Positions 44,578 to 53,387 are shown, numbered from the stretch's first letter. The stretch is 64,000 bases of DNA from Henriciella pelagia (GCF_002088945.1 NZ_NCSU01000006.1:124001-188000); one strand, 5' to 3'. Made by a program: numbers and translations. Notes: generated by a model not told the origin, from the letters alone.

Positions 44578-44727
44578 ATGAAAAAACCACTTCTCGCACT
44601 GCTGTTCGCAATGGGTGCTGTTGGCACGTCCGCACTCGCCGCCTGTGACAGCAATGATGGTCCACTGGAAGAAGCCGGTGAAGAAATGGATGAAGCGGCA
44701 GATGATGTCGAAGATTCGGTCGACTAG
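44578..44727 (+). CDS. Small acidic lipoprotein (49 aa), entericidin-like
   Basis: A 49-residue protein MKKPLLALLFAMGAVGTSAL... with lipobox LAAC. After cleavage only about 27 residues remain, mostly Glu and Asp (EEAGEEMDEAADDVEDSVD). This size and build resemble entericidin-type lipoproteins, but no sequence identity is claimed. AAGGGGAA precedes the ATG. A GC-rich inverted repeat follows the stop. Function unknown. Confidence 0.72.
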   Translation: MKKPLLALLFAMGAVGTSALAACDSNDGPLEEAGEEMDEAADDVEDSVD

Positions 44728-44750
44728 ATAGCCGCCCGACAGAAGTTTCA

Positions 44751-44781
44751 GAAGGGCCGTCCCGGATAGGGGCGGCCCTTC
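44751..44781 (+). terminator. Possible terminator after the small lipoprotein gene
   Basis: GAAGGGCCGTCCC ... GGGGCGGCCCTTC forms a long stem at 44751-44781 with a short loop; the following CGCGATTCTG has no strong T run, so termination is uncertain. Confidence 0.5.
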
Positions 44782-44892
44782 GCGATTCTGGTCCAATGTG
44801 CTGTTTTCATGATGTTAAATGCAGTTTCCATGGATCGCTTTCATCCCGGCTGCGTTGCTTGGGCAACATTCATTGACAGCAAGGGCACTCAC

Positions 44893-45336
44893 ATGAAATT
44901 CGGCATTGATCATCTACTGGCGGGCATGGCAATCGCTGCAGCCGGCGGAGGGGTCCTGTCACTTTCAGCCTGGTCCAGCCCGAACACCAATCCGATGGAA
45001 ACGCGGTTCACCGAAGCTGACTATGCCGCTTTTGATCGCAATTTCACTTATGGGGACCAGACCTGCGAGGTCGGCTTTGCCGATCACGGCCTGTGCTTTT
45101 CATCGTCCAGCCTCGAGAACAATATTGTGAAGGGCGAACGCTTTCCCGACACCATGTATCCGCTGGCTCTCGAATGGCGCGCTTCGCTCAACATGCCGCG
45201 CAAGCCCGACGCCCTCAAGACCGTGAGGATCGGCCGGACCATCGCATTGATGGACCGCGAAAGCCGCACCGTTATCGATACGATGCGCCTCGACCGGACG
45301 AGTTTTGCAGAGGCCACGCAGGCAACATCCGGCTGA
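44893..45336 (+). CDS. Small exported or membrane-anchored protein of unknown function
   Basis: A 147-residue protein with an N-terminal hydrophobic helix (IDHLLAGMAIAAAGGGVLSL) after KFG, either a signal peptide or anchor. The rest has one CEVGFADHGLCF Cys pair and many charged residues, with no known motif. The ATG at 44893 follows AAGGGC; an earlier in-frame ATG at 44809 would add a Cys/Trp-rich stretch that looks non-coding. It lies between the lipoprotein gene and the ATP12 gene. Confidence 0.65.
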   Translation: MKFGIDHLLAGMAIAAAGGGVLSLSAWSSPNTNPMETRFTEADYAAFDRNFTYGDQTCEVGFADHGLCFSSSSLENNIVKGERFPDTMYPLALEWRASLNMPRKPDALKTVRIGRTIALMDRESRTVIDTMRLDRTSFAEATQATSG

Positions 45337-45388
45337 ATTCTGACAAGTCCCGTTTCATTTCCGTCCGGCCCGTGTCAGGAAGCAGGCC

Positions 45389-46114
45389 ATGACACCTGCA
45401 CCTGACCGGGCCGCCGGCCTTCCAAAGAAATTCTACAAGTCCGCGGGCGCAGCCGCTGTCGAAGGCGGCTGGCGCGTCGAACTGGACGGGCGACCGCTGA
45501 AAACGCCGGCCAAGCAGGATCTCGTCCTGCCGAACGACGCGCTGGCCGGCCTGGTCGCGAAGGAATGGGCCGGGCAGGGCGACCATATCGACCCCGCCAC
45601 CATGCCTCTTACCCGGCTGGTCAACGTCGCGCTGGACCGCACGCCCGCTGCACGCGAAGAGCTCGCCGCCGAAGTCGCGAAATATGCCGAGACCGATCTG
45701 GTTTGCCATCTCGCCGACAGCCCCGCAGGCTTGCGCGAGCGTCAGGAAGCTGGCTGGCGGCCGCTGCGCGAATGGGCCGGAAAAAAGCTCGATATCGTGC
45801 TGGTGCCGGTCGAAGGCATCATCGCATCGCCGCAGCCGCAAGCATCGCTGCAGGCGGCGCATGACCATGCCCTGTCGCGCGATGACCTGACGCTGACCGG
45901 GCTTGCCTGGGCCTGCGGGCTCTACGGCTCGTGCGTCCTGGCCTATGCGGTCCTGGAAGGTGAGGTCGATGCTGGCACCGCCTTTGACCTCTCGCGCATC
46001 GATGAAGACTGGCAGATCGAACAATGGGGCGAGGATGAAGAAGCCGCCGAGGCGGCCAGGGCCCGCCGCCGCGACGCCGAAGCGCTCGGCGCCTTCTTCC
46101 GGTCCCTTCGCTGA
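45389..46114 (+). CDS. ATP12-family F1-ATPase assembly chaperone
   Basis: A 241-residue protein of the ATP12 family, shared by alphaproteobacteria and mitochondria, which helps assemble the F1 alpha/beta subunits. Marks: KKFYKSAGAAAVEGGWRVELDGRPLKTPAK, LPNDALAGLVAKEWAGQGD, TMPLTRLVNVALD, EVAKYAETDLVCHLAD and a final WGEDEEAAEAARARRRD helix. No signal peptide. It stands alone on a short transcript; the adjacent genes are unrelated exported proteins. Confidence 0.92.
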   Translation: MTPAPDRAAGLPKKFYKSAGAAAVEGGWRVELDGRPLKTPAKQDLVLPNDALAGLVAKEWAGQGDHIDPATMPLTRLVNVALDRTPAAREELAAEVAKYAETDLVCHLADSPAGLRERQEAGWRPLREWAGKKLDIVLVPVEGIIASPQPQASLQAAHDHALSRDDLTLTGLAWACGLYGSCVLAYAVLEGEVDAGTAFDLSRIDEDWQIEQWGEDEEAAEAARARRRDAEALGAFFRSLR

Positions 46115-46191
46115 CACGCCAGCGCCAATTTAATTTGCGATACCGATGAACCGCTTTGCGCGATCAGCGTTTAGCGACAGGAGGTATCCTC

Positions 46192-46827
46192 ATGAAAAAC
46201 CGAGTTCTGACCTGCATTCCCGCTGCTCTTATCGCGCTCAGCGCCTGCGGCGGCCCCGACACTGATGAGCGCGCAGCAGAGGTTCCACCGCCGACCATCG
46301 AAGAGTCTGCACCTCGCGTGCCGGCCGATGGCGCAGCCCCGGTCCTGCCCGAGGAGCCGGCCGAGACAAGTGCAACACCGTCCAACGCTGACTGCACGGT
46401 CATGTCCGCCGACGGCTTCTGCAATGTCACTTTCGGCATGACAGAGACTGAAGTCCGCGACGCCTATGAGGGAGAGCTCATCGGCGACATGACGGAGAAC
46501 ACGTCCTGCTATTACCTGCGCACCGGCGAGGACAATTACAATGTCCTCTTCATGATCGCCGAAGGCACCATGCAGCGCATTGATATCCGTGACGCGAGCG
46601 TGTCCAGCAATGCTGGCGCGGCTGTCGGCATGCCGCTGGATGAGGTCGAGGCGCTTTATGACACCACCAGCCGTACCCCCAACAAGTACAATGCCGACAT
46701 CGAAGTCCTGAAAGTCGAACTGGGCGATGGCGTGTTCGGCATCTTCGAAGAAGGCGAGGATGGCACTGTCCGCGCCTGGCGCTACGGCGTCGAACCGGCC
46801 GTCAGCTATGTTGAAGGCTGCGCCTGA
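46192..46827 (+). CDS. Lipoprotein of unknown function
   Basis: A 211-residue protein starting MKNRVLTCIPAALIALSACGG, lipobox LSAC; the ATG at 46192 is 5 bases after the perfect site AGGAGGT. A Pro/Glu linker (about residues 22-62) is followed by a domain with CTVMSADGFCNVTFGMTETEVRDAY and SCYYL, where cysteines may pair, and AVGMPLDEVEALY. The two similar 'GM(T/P)..EV..(A/L)Y' helices suggest an internal repeat, loosely like BamE/OmlA-type domains, but this is only an impression. No enzyme motif. Confidence 0.75.
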   Translation: MKNRVLTCIPAALIALSACGGPDTDERAAEVPPPTIEESAPRVPADGAAPVLPEEPAETSATPSNADCTVMSADGFCNVTFGMTETEVRDAYEGELIGDMTENTSCYYLRTGEDNYNVLFMIAEGTMQRIDIRDASVSSNAGAAVGMPLDEVEALYDTTSRTPNKYNADIEVLKVELGDGVFGIFEEGEDGTVRAWRYGVEPAVSYVEGCA

Positions 46828-46964
46828 AAACCGGGCCGTGCAGGGCGGTGACGTCCCCCTCCTGCGCGGCCTCCAGGGCCCTGACAAACCAGCGACACCT
46901 TCCTGAACCGAACCCGAATGGGCCGGTCAGGCCGGGTTGAGGCGGCCTGTGTTTTCCTGCAGCC

Positions 46965-47543
46965 ATGATGAAACGCATCATGACCCCCCGAGTGGCGGCG
47001 CTGGCTTTGGCGGCAACTCCACTCTTCGCGGCCCCGGCGCTCGCGGACGCACCGGGCAGACACGCTGCGGCCAGCCCGGCCGTTTCGGTGAATCTTGGCG
47101 ATGCATCGCTCTACGTTTCGGTGGGGCATGATCGCTGGCGTGACCGCGATGGGCGCTATCATAATCGCTCGCGCTACGGACAGGCCCCGTGGGAAGTCCG
47201 CCAGATGCGCCGGGAAGCCCGCCAGATGTGCGTGCGCGCCGTCAACCGTGCCGGTTATCGCGCCGGCTTCCGCGATGTCGATGTCGACGATGATATCCGC
47301 ACCCGCCAGATTGGCCGCTATGCCTTCCAGGTGCGGCTGGACGATGTCGAGTTCGAAGGCCGTCGGCGCGAGTTTGAGCGCGATGTGACCTGCATTGTCC
47401 GCCGTGGCCGGATCGAGTCCATCTCCGGCATTCCGCAGCCGGGCCGTGGTCACGGCTACCACCGCGGCCATGACGACTATCGCTACGATGACTGGCATCA
47501 TCGCTATGACCGTGGCCTTCGCGGCGGTCGCCCCGGAAGCTAG
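46965..47543 (+). CDS. Secreted basic protein with a Gly/His/Asp-rich tail
   Basis: A 192-residue exported protein: signal peptide MMKRIMTPRVAALALAATPLFAAPALA. The middle has VGHDRWRDRDGRYHNRSRYG, WEVRQMRREARQMCVRAVNRAGY and an ordered domain with two cysteines (CVRAVN, CIVRRG). The tail repeats HRGHDDYRYDDWHHRYD-type segments and could bind metal. Family not recognised; similar Arg/His-rich exported proteins are common in this group. A hairpin follows. Confidence 0.72.
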   Translation: MMKRIMTPRVAALALAATPLFAAPALADAPGRHAAASPAVSVNLGDASLYVSVGHDRWRDRDGRYHNRSRYGQAPWEVRQMRREARQMCVRAVNRAGYRAGFRDVDVDDDIRTRQIGRYAFQVRLDDVEFEGRRREFERDVTCIVRRGRIESISGIPQPGRGHGYHRGHDDYRYDDWHHRYDRGLRGGRPGS

Positions 47544-47595
47544 CCGCGCCTTCAGGGCCGATCACCTGACAAAAAAGCAGGCCGGAACACGCCAG

Positions 47596-47625
47596 AGGGC
47601 AGGTTTCCTAAGGGAAGCCTGCCCT
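47596..47625 (+). terminator. Probable terminator between the basic protein gene and pccB
   Basis: AGGGCAGG at 47596-47603 pairs with CCTGCCCT near 47618-47625, extended inside by TTCC/GGGA; the following TCTGCTTG is weakly T-rich. Confidence 0.55.
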
Positions 47626-47694
47626 TCTGCTTGCCTAGAGCGCCCGCCATGCGTAACACATGCGACGGTACACGGACTGATGGAGTAGAGCGGC

Positions 47695-49227
47695 ATGAAG
47701 GACGTCATCGAAGCCCTTGAGGCAAAGCGTGAAGAGGCTCGCCTTGGCGGCGGCAAGAAGCGGATCGAGCGCCAGCATGAAAAGGGCAAGCTGACGGCGC
47801 GCGAACGCGTCACCATGCTGCTCGATGAAGGCAGTTTCGAGGAAACCGACATGTTCGTGGAGCACCGCTCCAATGATTTCGGCATGGAAGAACAGCGTAT
47901 CCCGGGCGACGGCGTGGTGACGGGTTGGGGCACGGTCAATGGCCGCCTCGTCTATGTCTTCTCCAAGGATTTCACCGTCTTCGGCGGCTCGCTGTCCAAG
48001 GCACAGTCGGAAAAGATCGTGAAGATCCAGAAGATGGCCGCAAAGAATGGTGCACCGGTCATCGGCATCTTTGACGCAGGCGGCGCACGCATCCAGGAGG
48101 GCGTCGATTCGCTCGCCGGCTATGCCGACATCTTCATGGAGAATGTCCTCTCCTCCGGCGTCATTCCGCAGATCTCCGTGATCATGGGCCCGTGCGCCGG
48201 CGGTGACGTCTACTCCCCGGCCATGACAGACTTCATCTTCATGGTGAAGGACACCTCCTACATGTATGTGACCGGCCCGGATGTCGTGAAGACCGTTACC
48301 AATGAGGAAGTTACCCACGAGACCCTTGGCGGCGCGTCCGTGCACGCCAAGAAGTCCGGCGTGGTCGATGGCGCCTTCGAGAATGATATCGAGACGCTTA
48401 TCCAGATGCGCCGGCTGATCGACTTCCTGCCGCTCTCCAACCGCGATGCCGCGCCGGTGCGCCCAAGCTTTGATGACCCGGAGCGGATCGAGCCAAGCCT
48501 CGACTCGCTCATCCCCGCCAATCCGAACACGCCTTACGATATGAAGGAGCTGATCGAGAAGACGGTGGACGAGGGCGACTTCTTCGAGATCAGCCCGGAT
48601 TTCGGCGCGAACATCATCTGCGGCTTTGGCCGTATGGAAGGCTCGACCGTTGGTGTGGTCGCCAACCAGCCAATGACGCTCGCCGGCGTGCTCGACATTG
48701 ACAGCTCCCGCAAGGCGGCCCGCTTTGTCCGCTTCTGCGACTGTTTCAACATCCCGATCGTCACCTTCGTGGACGTGCCGGGCTTCATGCCGGGCACCAA
48801 GCAGGAATATGGCGGCCTCATCAAGCATGGCGCCAAGCTTCTCTTTGCCTATGCCGAAGCGACCGTGCCGAAGGTCACCGTCATCACGCGCAAGGCCTAT
48901 GGCGGCGCTTATGACGTGATGAGCTCCAAGCACCTGCGCGGCGATGTGAACTATGCCTGGCCGACGGCAGAGATCGCCGTGATGGGCGCCAAGGGCGCGG
49001 TCGAGATCATCTTCCGCAAGGATATTGGCGACGAGAAGAAGATCGCCGAGCACACCAAGATGTATGAGGACAATTTCGCGAACCCCTATGTGGCCGCGAA
49101 AAAGGGCTATATCGACGACATCATCATGCCGCACTCAACCCGCAAGCGCGTCATCAAGGCGCTCAGAACCCTCCGCACCAAGGAACTCGAAAACCCCTGG
49201 AAAAAGCACGATAATATTCCGCTTTAA
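47695..49227 (+). CDS. pccB: Propionyl-CoA carboxylase, beta subunit
   Basis: PccB transfers carboxyl from carboxybiotin to propionyl-CoA, giving methylmalonyl-CoA. The 510-residue chain has the two crotonase-like carboxyltransferase domains: [62 protein letters not shown] and, in the C-terminal half, [38 protein letters not shown] [15 protein letters not shown] and AVEIIFRK. Length is normal. Its partner pccA lies 8 kb downstream. Its stop codon abuts the stop of the leftward ATPase gene without a spacer. Confidence 0.96.
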   Translation: MKDVIEALEAKREEARLGGGKKRIERQHEKGKLTARERVTMLLDEGSFEETDMFVEHRSNDFGMEEQRIPGDGVVTGWGTVNGRLVYVFSKDFTVFGGSLSKAQSEKIVKIQKMAAKNGAPVIGIFDAGGARIQEGVDSLAGYADIFMENVLSSGVIPQISVIMGPCAGGDVYSPAMTDFIFMVKDTSYMYVTGPDVVKTVTNEEVTHETLGGASVHAKKSGVVDGAFENDIETLIQMRRLIDFLPLSNRDAAPVRPSFDDPERIEPSLDSLIPANPNTPYDMKELIEKTVDEGDFFEISPDFGANIICGFGRMEGSTVGVVANQPMTLAGVLDIDSSRKAARFVRFCDCFNIPIVTFVDVPGFMPGTKQEYGGLIKHGAKLLFAYAEATVPKVTVITRKAYGGAYDVMSSKHLRGDVNYAWPTAEIAVMGAKGAVEIIFRKDIGDEKKIAEHTKMYEDNFANPYVAAKKGYIDDIIMPHSTRKRVIKALRTLRTKELENPWKKHDNIPL

Positions 49228-52017
49228 TCAGAAGCCGTATTTCTCTCTTCTCCTTCTAAATGCGTCAGCACTACCTTCGAGTATGAGTTCAACGGAATCT
49301 CGCGTTTCCGACCTGTCCAATGCGCCGATGCAAGGGATGCCTTTGAGCGTCTTAATCGCGCCTCGACTATTGGCGACTTCGAGAGGAATAATTAGCTCGG
49401 CATCTCCATTAACTGGGATGTTGGCGTTGTGTGACACAACTATGATTTGCCGTTCTTCTTTTCGCTCTCTGAGCAGAGGCACGAGTTGTTCGTAAACAAA
49501 TTCATTGTCCAAGTCGTCTTCGGGTTGATCGATTAACACCGGCTCAGACCCCGCGGCGAGTATCATTGACAACACAGTCGTCGATTTCTGCCCTGCTGAT
49601 AGGTTACGACCGCGTAGCTCTCCTACCTTTTTCCCATCTTCTCTTCGATGAAGTGCCACTGTGACTGCGTCGGGAATTCGCGTGAATAGGCACGTGTTGA
49701 TCACTTCTTCTGGCATCCAATCGGCGATAGTTTCTAGTTTCTTTCTGGACACGTCACTGGGGAAACCGGGAATGTTAGATTGGCCCTTAGAATATTGGTT
49801 GATCCACTCTTCCAAAATTAGCACAGGCGGCAAGTCGTCGGTGAGCCCTTTGGAAAAAGCCGCCTCCAATACTAGTCGCCAGTCTTCTTTGCTGACTCTT
49901 CTATTGTCTTGTGGGATGTGCTTCATTTGATTCAGGAACGAACCTAGGTCTCCATGCTTCAAGACCTCGCATTTGACGGTTGGAGCGCCGCTATTGGTTC
50001 GTGGTACCGCTTCATTCAATTGCTTTGCGGCTGAAACCCGAACTTCGAACTGAGCACGCCATACTTGGGCCAGTTCGCTCGTGACCAATTCGCGGATTTC
50101 CGTGCGAAGCTTGTCGATTCCTTCTAGTTTTTTGGACACGGCAGCTAGGCGTTGCTGCAAGCTGTCAAGCAGTTCTACATTCCGTTTGTGATCATTTGGA
50201 TCCACTCCATCTGCTTCCAAACTTGCCAGAGCCGTTTCGTACTGCTCTTCAGCCTTTTTGAGTCCGTCCTCCCATTTTTGCCGTTCGGTGTCGTCTTTCG
50301 CTGCCGCAGCCTTTGTGCGCGCCGAGTCAATTGCTTGGGCAACATTGATCTTAAGTTCTGCCGATATCTTTTGGATTTGAGCCTGCACGCGGGCTACTAT
50401 GTCCTTCTGAGGACTCTCTAGGTCAGTTATTAGAAGTTGAAGTGGTAGCTGCGCCGCAACACTGGAAAGTTGCGCCAGGCGCTCTTCCAAAAGTGCTTCA
50501 AATCGGCTGATCAGCCGCTTTTCTCGTTCCCAATTCTGCCAACCATCAAGTGCTGCGGACTTATCTTGGACTTTTTTTATTCTTGCCTGCAGCGTCAAAA
50601 TTTGAGAGCGCAACTCAGCTTGCTCTCTTTGAAGATCAGAGTATTGACTTAGCGCTGAATTCTTTGACTGCAGCGTGGATACCAATTCCCTTTCTATACC
50701 TTCCAATTTCTGCAGTTCCGCGCCATTGAGGTCGTCGAGGATATCACGTTGGCGTTTTGGATCGTTAGCTATCTCTTCGATTTGGCTTCTGCTATACACT
50801 CTTGCGGGAAAGAAGCTGTCCAATCTTCCGACTTCGGCGTCACCATTTACTGTTGGCTCTCTTCCATTGAAGCAGTCCAGTTGCCACTCGTCTTGTTCGT
50901 AATCGGAGCCGGTCCAGTAAGTTATTGATACTGAGCCACCATTTTGTAGCGTGGATTGCAGAGACTCGAAATCGGCTCGGAGAGCTTCGGGGACTTCAGA
51001 GGTTCGTCCAAGCGCAATACGTAGATATTCGAGTAGAGTTGACTTTCCTGTTCCTCTGCCGCCGATGAATGCATTTAGGTGCGGAGAGAACTTTATAGCC
51101 GTATCAGAGAGAAACTGTGCGCCCTTTACTGAAATGCTGCTTATGTGCGGATGCCCAATCGACTTATCAGGGCAGCTATCATGATCGTCTGAAATTCTTA
51201 TTCGAGAAGACTCGTCCAAAAATGCTTGTCGCAGAGATTCAATCGACGGCTTCGACATCCTAATCCAAGAAAATCTGTGACCGATGTGATTTGGAGTTTT
51301 GTCGGACGGATTTATCGATTTGCAGTCCGAAGACATAAGCTTGGCTATAGGGCGAACTCTCTTCCAAGCTGGATCGCAAAGAGGGCCATTACTCAGCAAA
51401 TTTTGAAACCCTTGACTCATCTTCGAAACCGATTTTGGAATTTCGACCGCCAACAGTTGCTCACGCCTGAACTCATCTGCTTGAAGCCATTCAGCGATCT
51501 TGTTGTTGTCGAATATGCCATCGTTGCTTTGTACATGGGGTAGGATGACAATCCCCTTGTGCTTGCCTTGAACGATGTCCAATATTTCGGAGAGTGGTTT
51601 CGACGACGGCAGATGGTCGCCAGACGACGACTGTCTCGGATTAGGTACGCCGCACTCTGTCAGAATGTGATCGATCTCGTTCAAATCTTTGTCCGGATCG
51701 AACAGCGCTAAAACATGCACTCCTTTACCTACATTCGCCGTAAATTCAAATCCCGGAAATATTGTTATAGGCGCGCCCTTCGCCTGAGATGATGCTTCCC
51801 TCCGGAGCAATGGAATGAAGTCTTTTGAAGCAAAGTTGTGATCAGTGATTGCAATAACTTCCAAAGACTCTGCCAAGCAGCGGCTGATATATTCGGCAGC
51901 TGCTTTCGGAGCGTCCACGGACATGTCATATTTTTCACCCATCCAATGCTTAGCATCGGCTGGAGTTTGCATTTGAAGATCGCACTTAAAAAAGCGAGCG
52001 CCAGCGTAATCTATCAT
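49228..52017 (-). CDS. PHP-domain / SMC-like AAA ATPase (TrlF-type), candidate defence protein
   Basis: A 929-residue fusion. Residues 1-270 follow the PHP phosphoesterase pattern (AITDHN at 57-61, FPGFEF, KGVHVLALFD, VILPHVQSND), although HxH is QMQ at 15-17. Then comes an ABC/Rad50-type ATPase: Walker A IGGRGTGKST at about 318-327, a long coiled coil (about 430-650), signature LSAGQ at about 806, Walker B VLIDQPEDDLD and switch SHN at 852-854. Such PHP-ATPases are annotated as TrlF and turn up in defence islands. The DNA is much more AT-rich than its neighbours, a sign of transfer. GGAAG precedes the ATG. Defence is an inference. Confidence 0.88.
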   Translation of the reverse strand: MIDYAGARFFKCDLQMQTPADAKHWMGEKYDMSVDAPKAAAEYISRCLAESLEVIAITDHNFASKDFIPLLRREASSQAKGAPITIFPGFEFTANVGKGVHVLALFDPDKDLNEIDHILTECGVPNPRQSSSGDHLPSSKPLSEILDIVQGKHKGIVILPHVQSNDGIFDNNKIAEWLQADEFRREQLLAVEIPKSVSKMSQGFQNLLSNGPLCDPAWKRVRPIAKLMSSDCKSINPSDKTPNHIGHRFSWIRMSKPSIESLRQAFLDESSRIRISDDHDSCPDKSIGHPHISSISVKGAQFLSDTAIKFSPHLNAFIGGRGTGKSTLLEYLRIALGRTSEVPEALRADFESLQSTLQNGGSVSITYWTGSDYEQDEWQLDCFNGREPTVNGDAEVGRLDSFFPARVYSRSQIEEIANDPKRQRDILDDLNGAELQKLEGIERELVSTLQSKNSALSQYSDLQREQAELRSQILTLQARIKKVQDKSAALDGWQNWEREKRLISRFEALLEERLAQLSSVAAQLPLQLLITDLESPQKDIVARVQAQIQKISAELKINVAQAIDSARTKAAAAKDDTERQKWEDGLKKAEEQYETALASLEADGVDPNDHKRNVELLDSLQQRLAAVSKKLEGIDKLRTEIRELVTSELAQVWRAQFEVRVSAAKQLNEAVPRTNSGAPTVKCEVLKHGDLGSFLNQMKHIPQDNRRVSKEDWRLVLEAAFSKGLTDDLPPVLILEEWINQYSKGQSNIPGFPSDVSRKKLETIADWMPEEVINTCLFTRIPDAVTVALHRREDGKKVGELRGRNLSAGQKSTTVLSMILAAGSEPVLIDQPEDDLDNEFVYEQLVPLLRERKEERQIIVVSHNANIPVNGDAELIIPLEVANSRGAIKTLKGIPCIGALDRSETRDSVELILEGSADAFRRRREKYGF

Positions 52018-52184
52018 TCTGCTTTCTTCCTAATTATCTCTCTTTGGTAGAAGAAATAATTCGACTGTGTTGACAATCTCTAATTCCATCCCCGTCTCTC
52101 GCGCCCCGTTTATAACCTCTTCCATCCTACGGCCTGACCGGGGAGTCCGGACCAGCTGTGGCTCGCTATTTAGTTTGCCCTCAC

Positions 52185-52211
52185 GCCAAATGGCAGATTC
52201 TGCCATTTGGC
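52185..52211. repeat. Perfect 27-base palindrome
   Basis: GCCAAATGGCAGA, a central T, then TCTGCCATTTGGC: 13-base arms with no mismatch. It is not followed by a T run. It could be a strong hairpin, a regulator site or a mobile repeat end. Confidence 0.85.
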
Positions 52212-52358
52212 CATAGCAAGCCTCTTCCGATCTGGTTCAGGCGGTCAAGGCTGCCGCAGGCACGGCGTCCTTCGACAAGCTCAGGATGAGGGCCGCCTGG
52301 CCTTGAGGGCCTGAAACAGGTCGGACACGCAGAGCCACTGCCGTGGCCTTCTGCGCTG

Positions 52359-52381
52359 AAATCAGTCCACTGGACTGATTT
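52359..52381. repeat. Perfect 23-base palindrome
   Basis: AAATCAGTCCA, a central C, then TGGACTGATTT: 11-base arms with no mismatch, just after another hairpin at 52328-52355 (CGCAGAGCCAC / GTGGCCTTCTGCG). Confidence 0.85.
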
Positions 52382-52829
52382 TCGGGCGCTCCGAAGACGG
52401 GCAAATCCAGATCGGACACGCGCCCTCTCAGTATGTGCTCATCCCGGCGAAGGCCGGGATCTCAGCCAATCTAAGTGCAGCGTTTTCCTCACGAGATCCC
52501 GGCCTTCGCGGGAAAGAGTGGCGGTCAGGTTTGCCGCAGACCCCTGCGCAGGCAGGGGTCCATGGCGAACCATCTCGCCGACGGGCTGCCTTCAAAAGAA
52601 CGGATCATGGATACCTGCCTTCGCAGGTATCTTCGGCAATCATACACCCAACAATTCTGCGCCGCCCCGGACCTGATCCAGGGTCCATCTCCGGCCCTGT
52701 CGCCTTGCTGATACGGAGGGAGATGGACACTGTGGTCCCCAGCCTTCGCGGGGGCAGGCAGGCCACGGTGAACCGCCTGACAGATCGAATCCATCCCACA
52801 CCCCTTCAGACCGGCGCATACTCCCCACC

Positions 52830-53219
52830 ATGCTGACCCGCGCCTGGATTCTCGACATTCTGGACAAGCTGCCGCTTGTCTACTGGCCGGTCTTCTTCTG
52901 GGAGGTCTGGTGGTTCGAGCGCTATTGCCGCGCCTATCGGGCGGCGAACCCGGTCGGCCTTCTCGCCATTGGCGTCACGCAGACCGGGCGCATCATCATC
53001 AGGCTGCAGAGCGCCGGCGACCGGCCACAAGAAAACGACTGGACGGCGCATGCCCCGCGCGCGCCGTGGCTCCGGCTCGATCTCACACGCCTCGCCTCGG
53101 CCCATTCAGACAATTCGGGCACGGCGCATCCGGCGCTGACCTGCCATCAACCAGACATCGGCCTGGTATCGGCCCATGATCGGCCTGCCACCGGCCCGCT
53201 CCTGCTCGACCCCGGCTAG
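52830..53219 (+). CDS. Hypothetical protein with aromatic-rich N-terminus
   Basis: A 129-residue frame starting MLTRAWILDILDKLPLVYWP and continuing VFFWEVWWFERYCRAYRAAN, an unusual run of Trp, Tyr and Phe that may dip into the membrane. The second half is polar and low in order. No clear ribosome site (CATACTCCCCACC precedes the ATG). Both strands are open here; I prefer this one because its start is hydrophobic and its codons follow the local GC3 pattern. Function unknown and the call is moderate. Confidence 0.5.
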   Translation: MLTRAWILDILDKLPLVYWPVFFWEVWWFERYCRAYRAANPVGLLAIGVTQTGRIIIRLQSAGDRPQENDWTAHAPRAPWLRLDLTRLASAHSDNSGTAHPALTCHQPDIGLVSAHDRPATGPLLLDPG

Positions 53220-53308
53220 CGCGCCCATCCTCTCGAAACCAATCTGAGAACGCCGCAAGTCCCCCGACTCTGCGGCCGCCCGTTCAGGTCTTTTCGAGGG
53301 GCGGGCAC

Positions 53309-53341
53309 AAAAAAAACGCCAGCGGGAGACCCACTGGCGTT
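53309..53341 (-). terminator. Rho-independent terminator of the cold shock gene
   Basis: On the minus strand AACGCCAGTGGG pairs with CCCGCTGGCGTT (one mismatch, loop TCT) and is followed by a run of six or more T residues (A run at 53309-53316 on the plus strand). Confidence 0.9.
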
Positions 53342-53387
53342 CTTCATGCTGCAAGGGCCGAGCGAGCCCGGCCCTTTAAAGCTGGAT

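Larger units (their letters stand above)
52018..52829. repeat. Gene-free stretch packed with palindromes and REP-like repeats
   Basis: About 800 bases without a credible gene. The left end (52.02-52.11 kb) is AT-rich and should hold the ATPase promoter. Then follow a 27-base palindrome (52185-52211), a TCCTTCGACAAGCTCAGGA-type repeat (about 52269-52288), a hairpin (52328-52355), a 23-base palindrome (52359-52381), ATCCCGGC-GAAG-GCCGGGAT (52441-52460), a degenerate copy (52497-52514), GACCCCTGC-GCAG-GCAGGGGTC (52540-52561) and GATACCTGC-CTTC-GCAGGTATC (52611-52632). Several match the repeats at 8.5 kb. Confidence 0.75.

Noticed and set aside
52430-52770. CRISPR array
   Set aside because: Repeats differ in their arms, spacing is irregular and no spacer-repeat periodicity exists; no cas gene is near.
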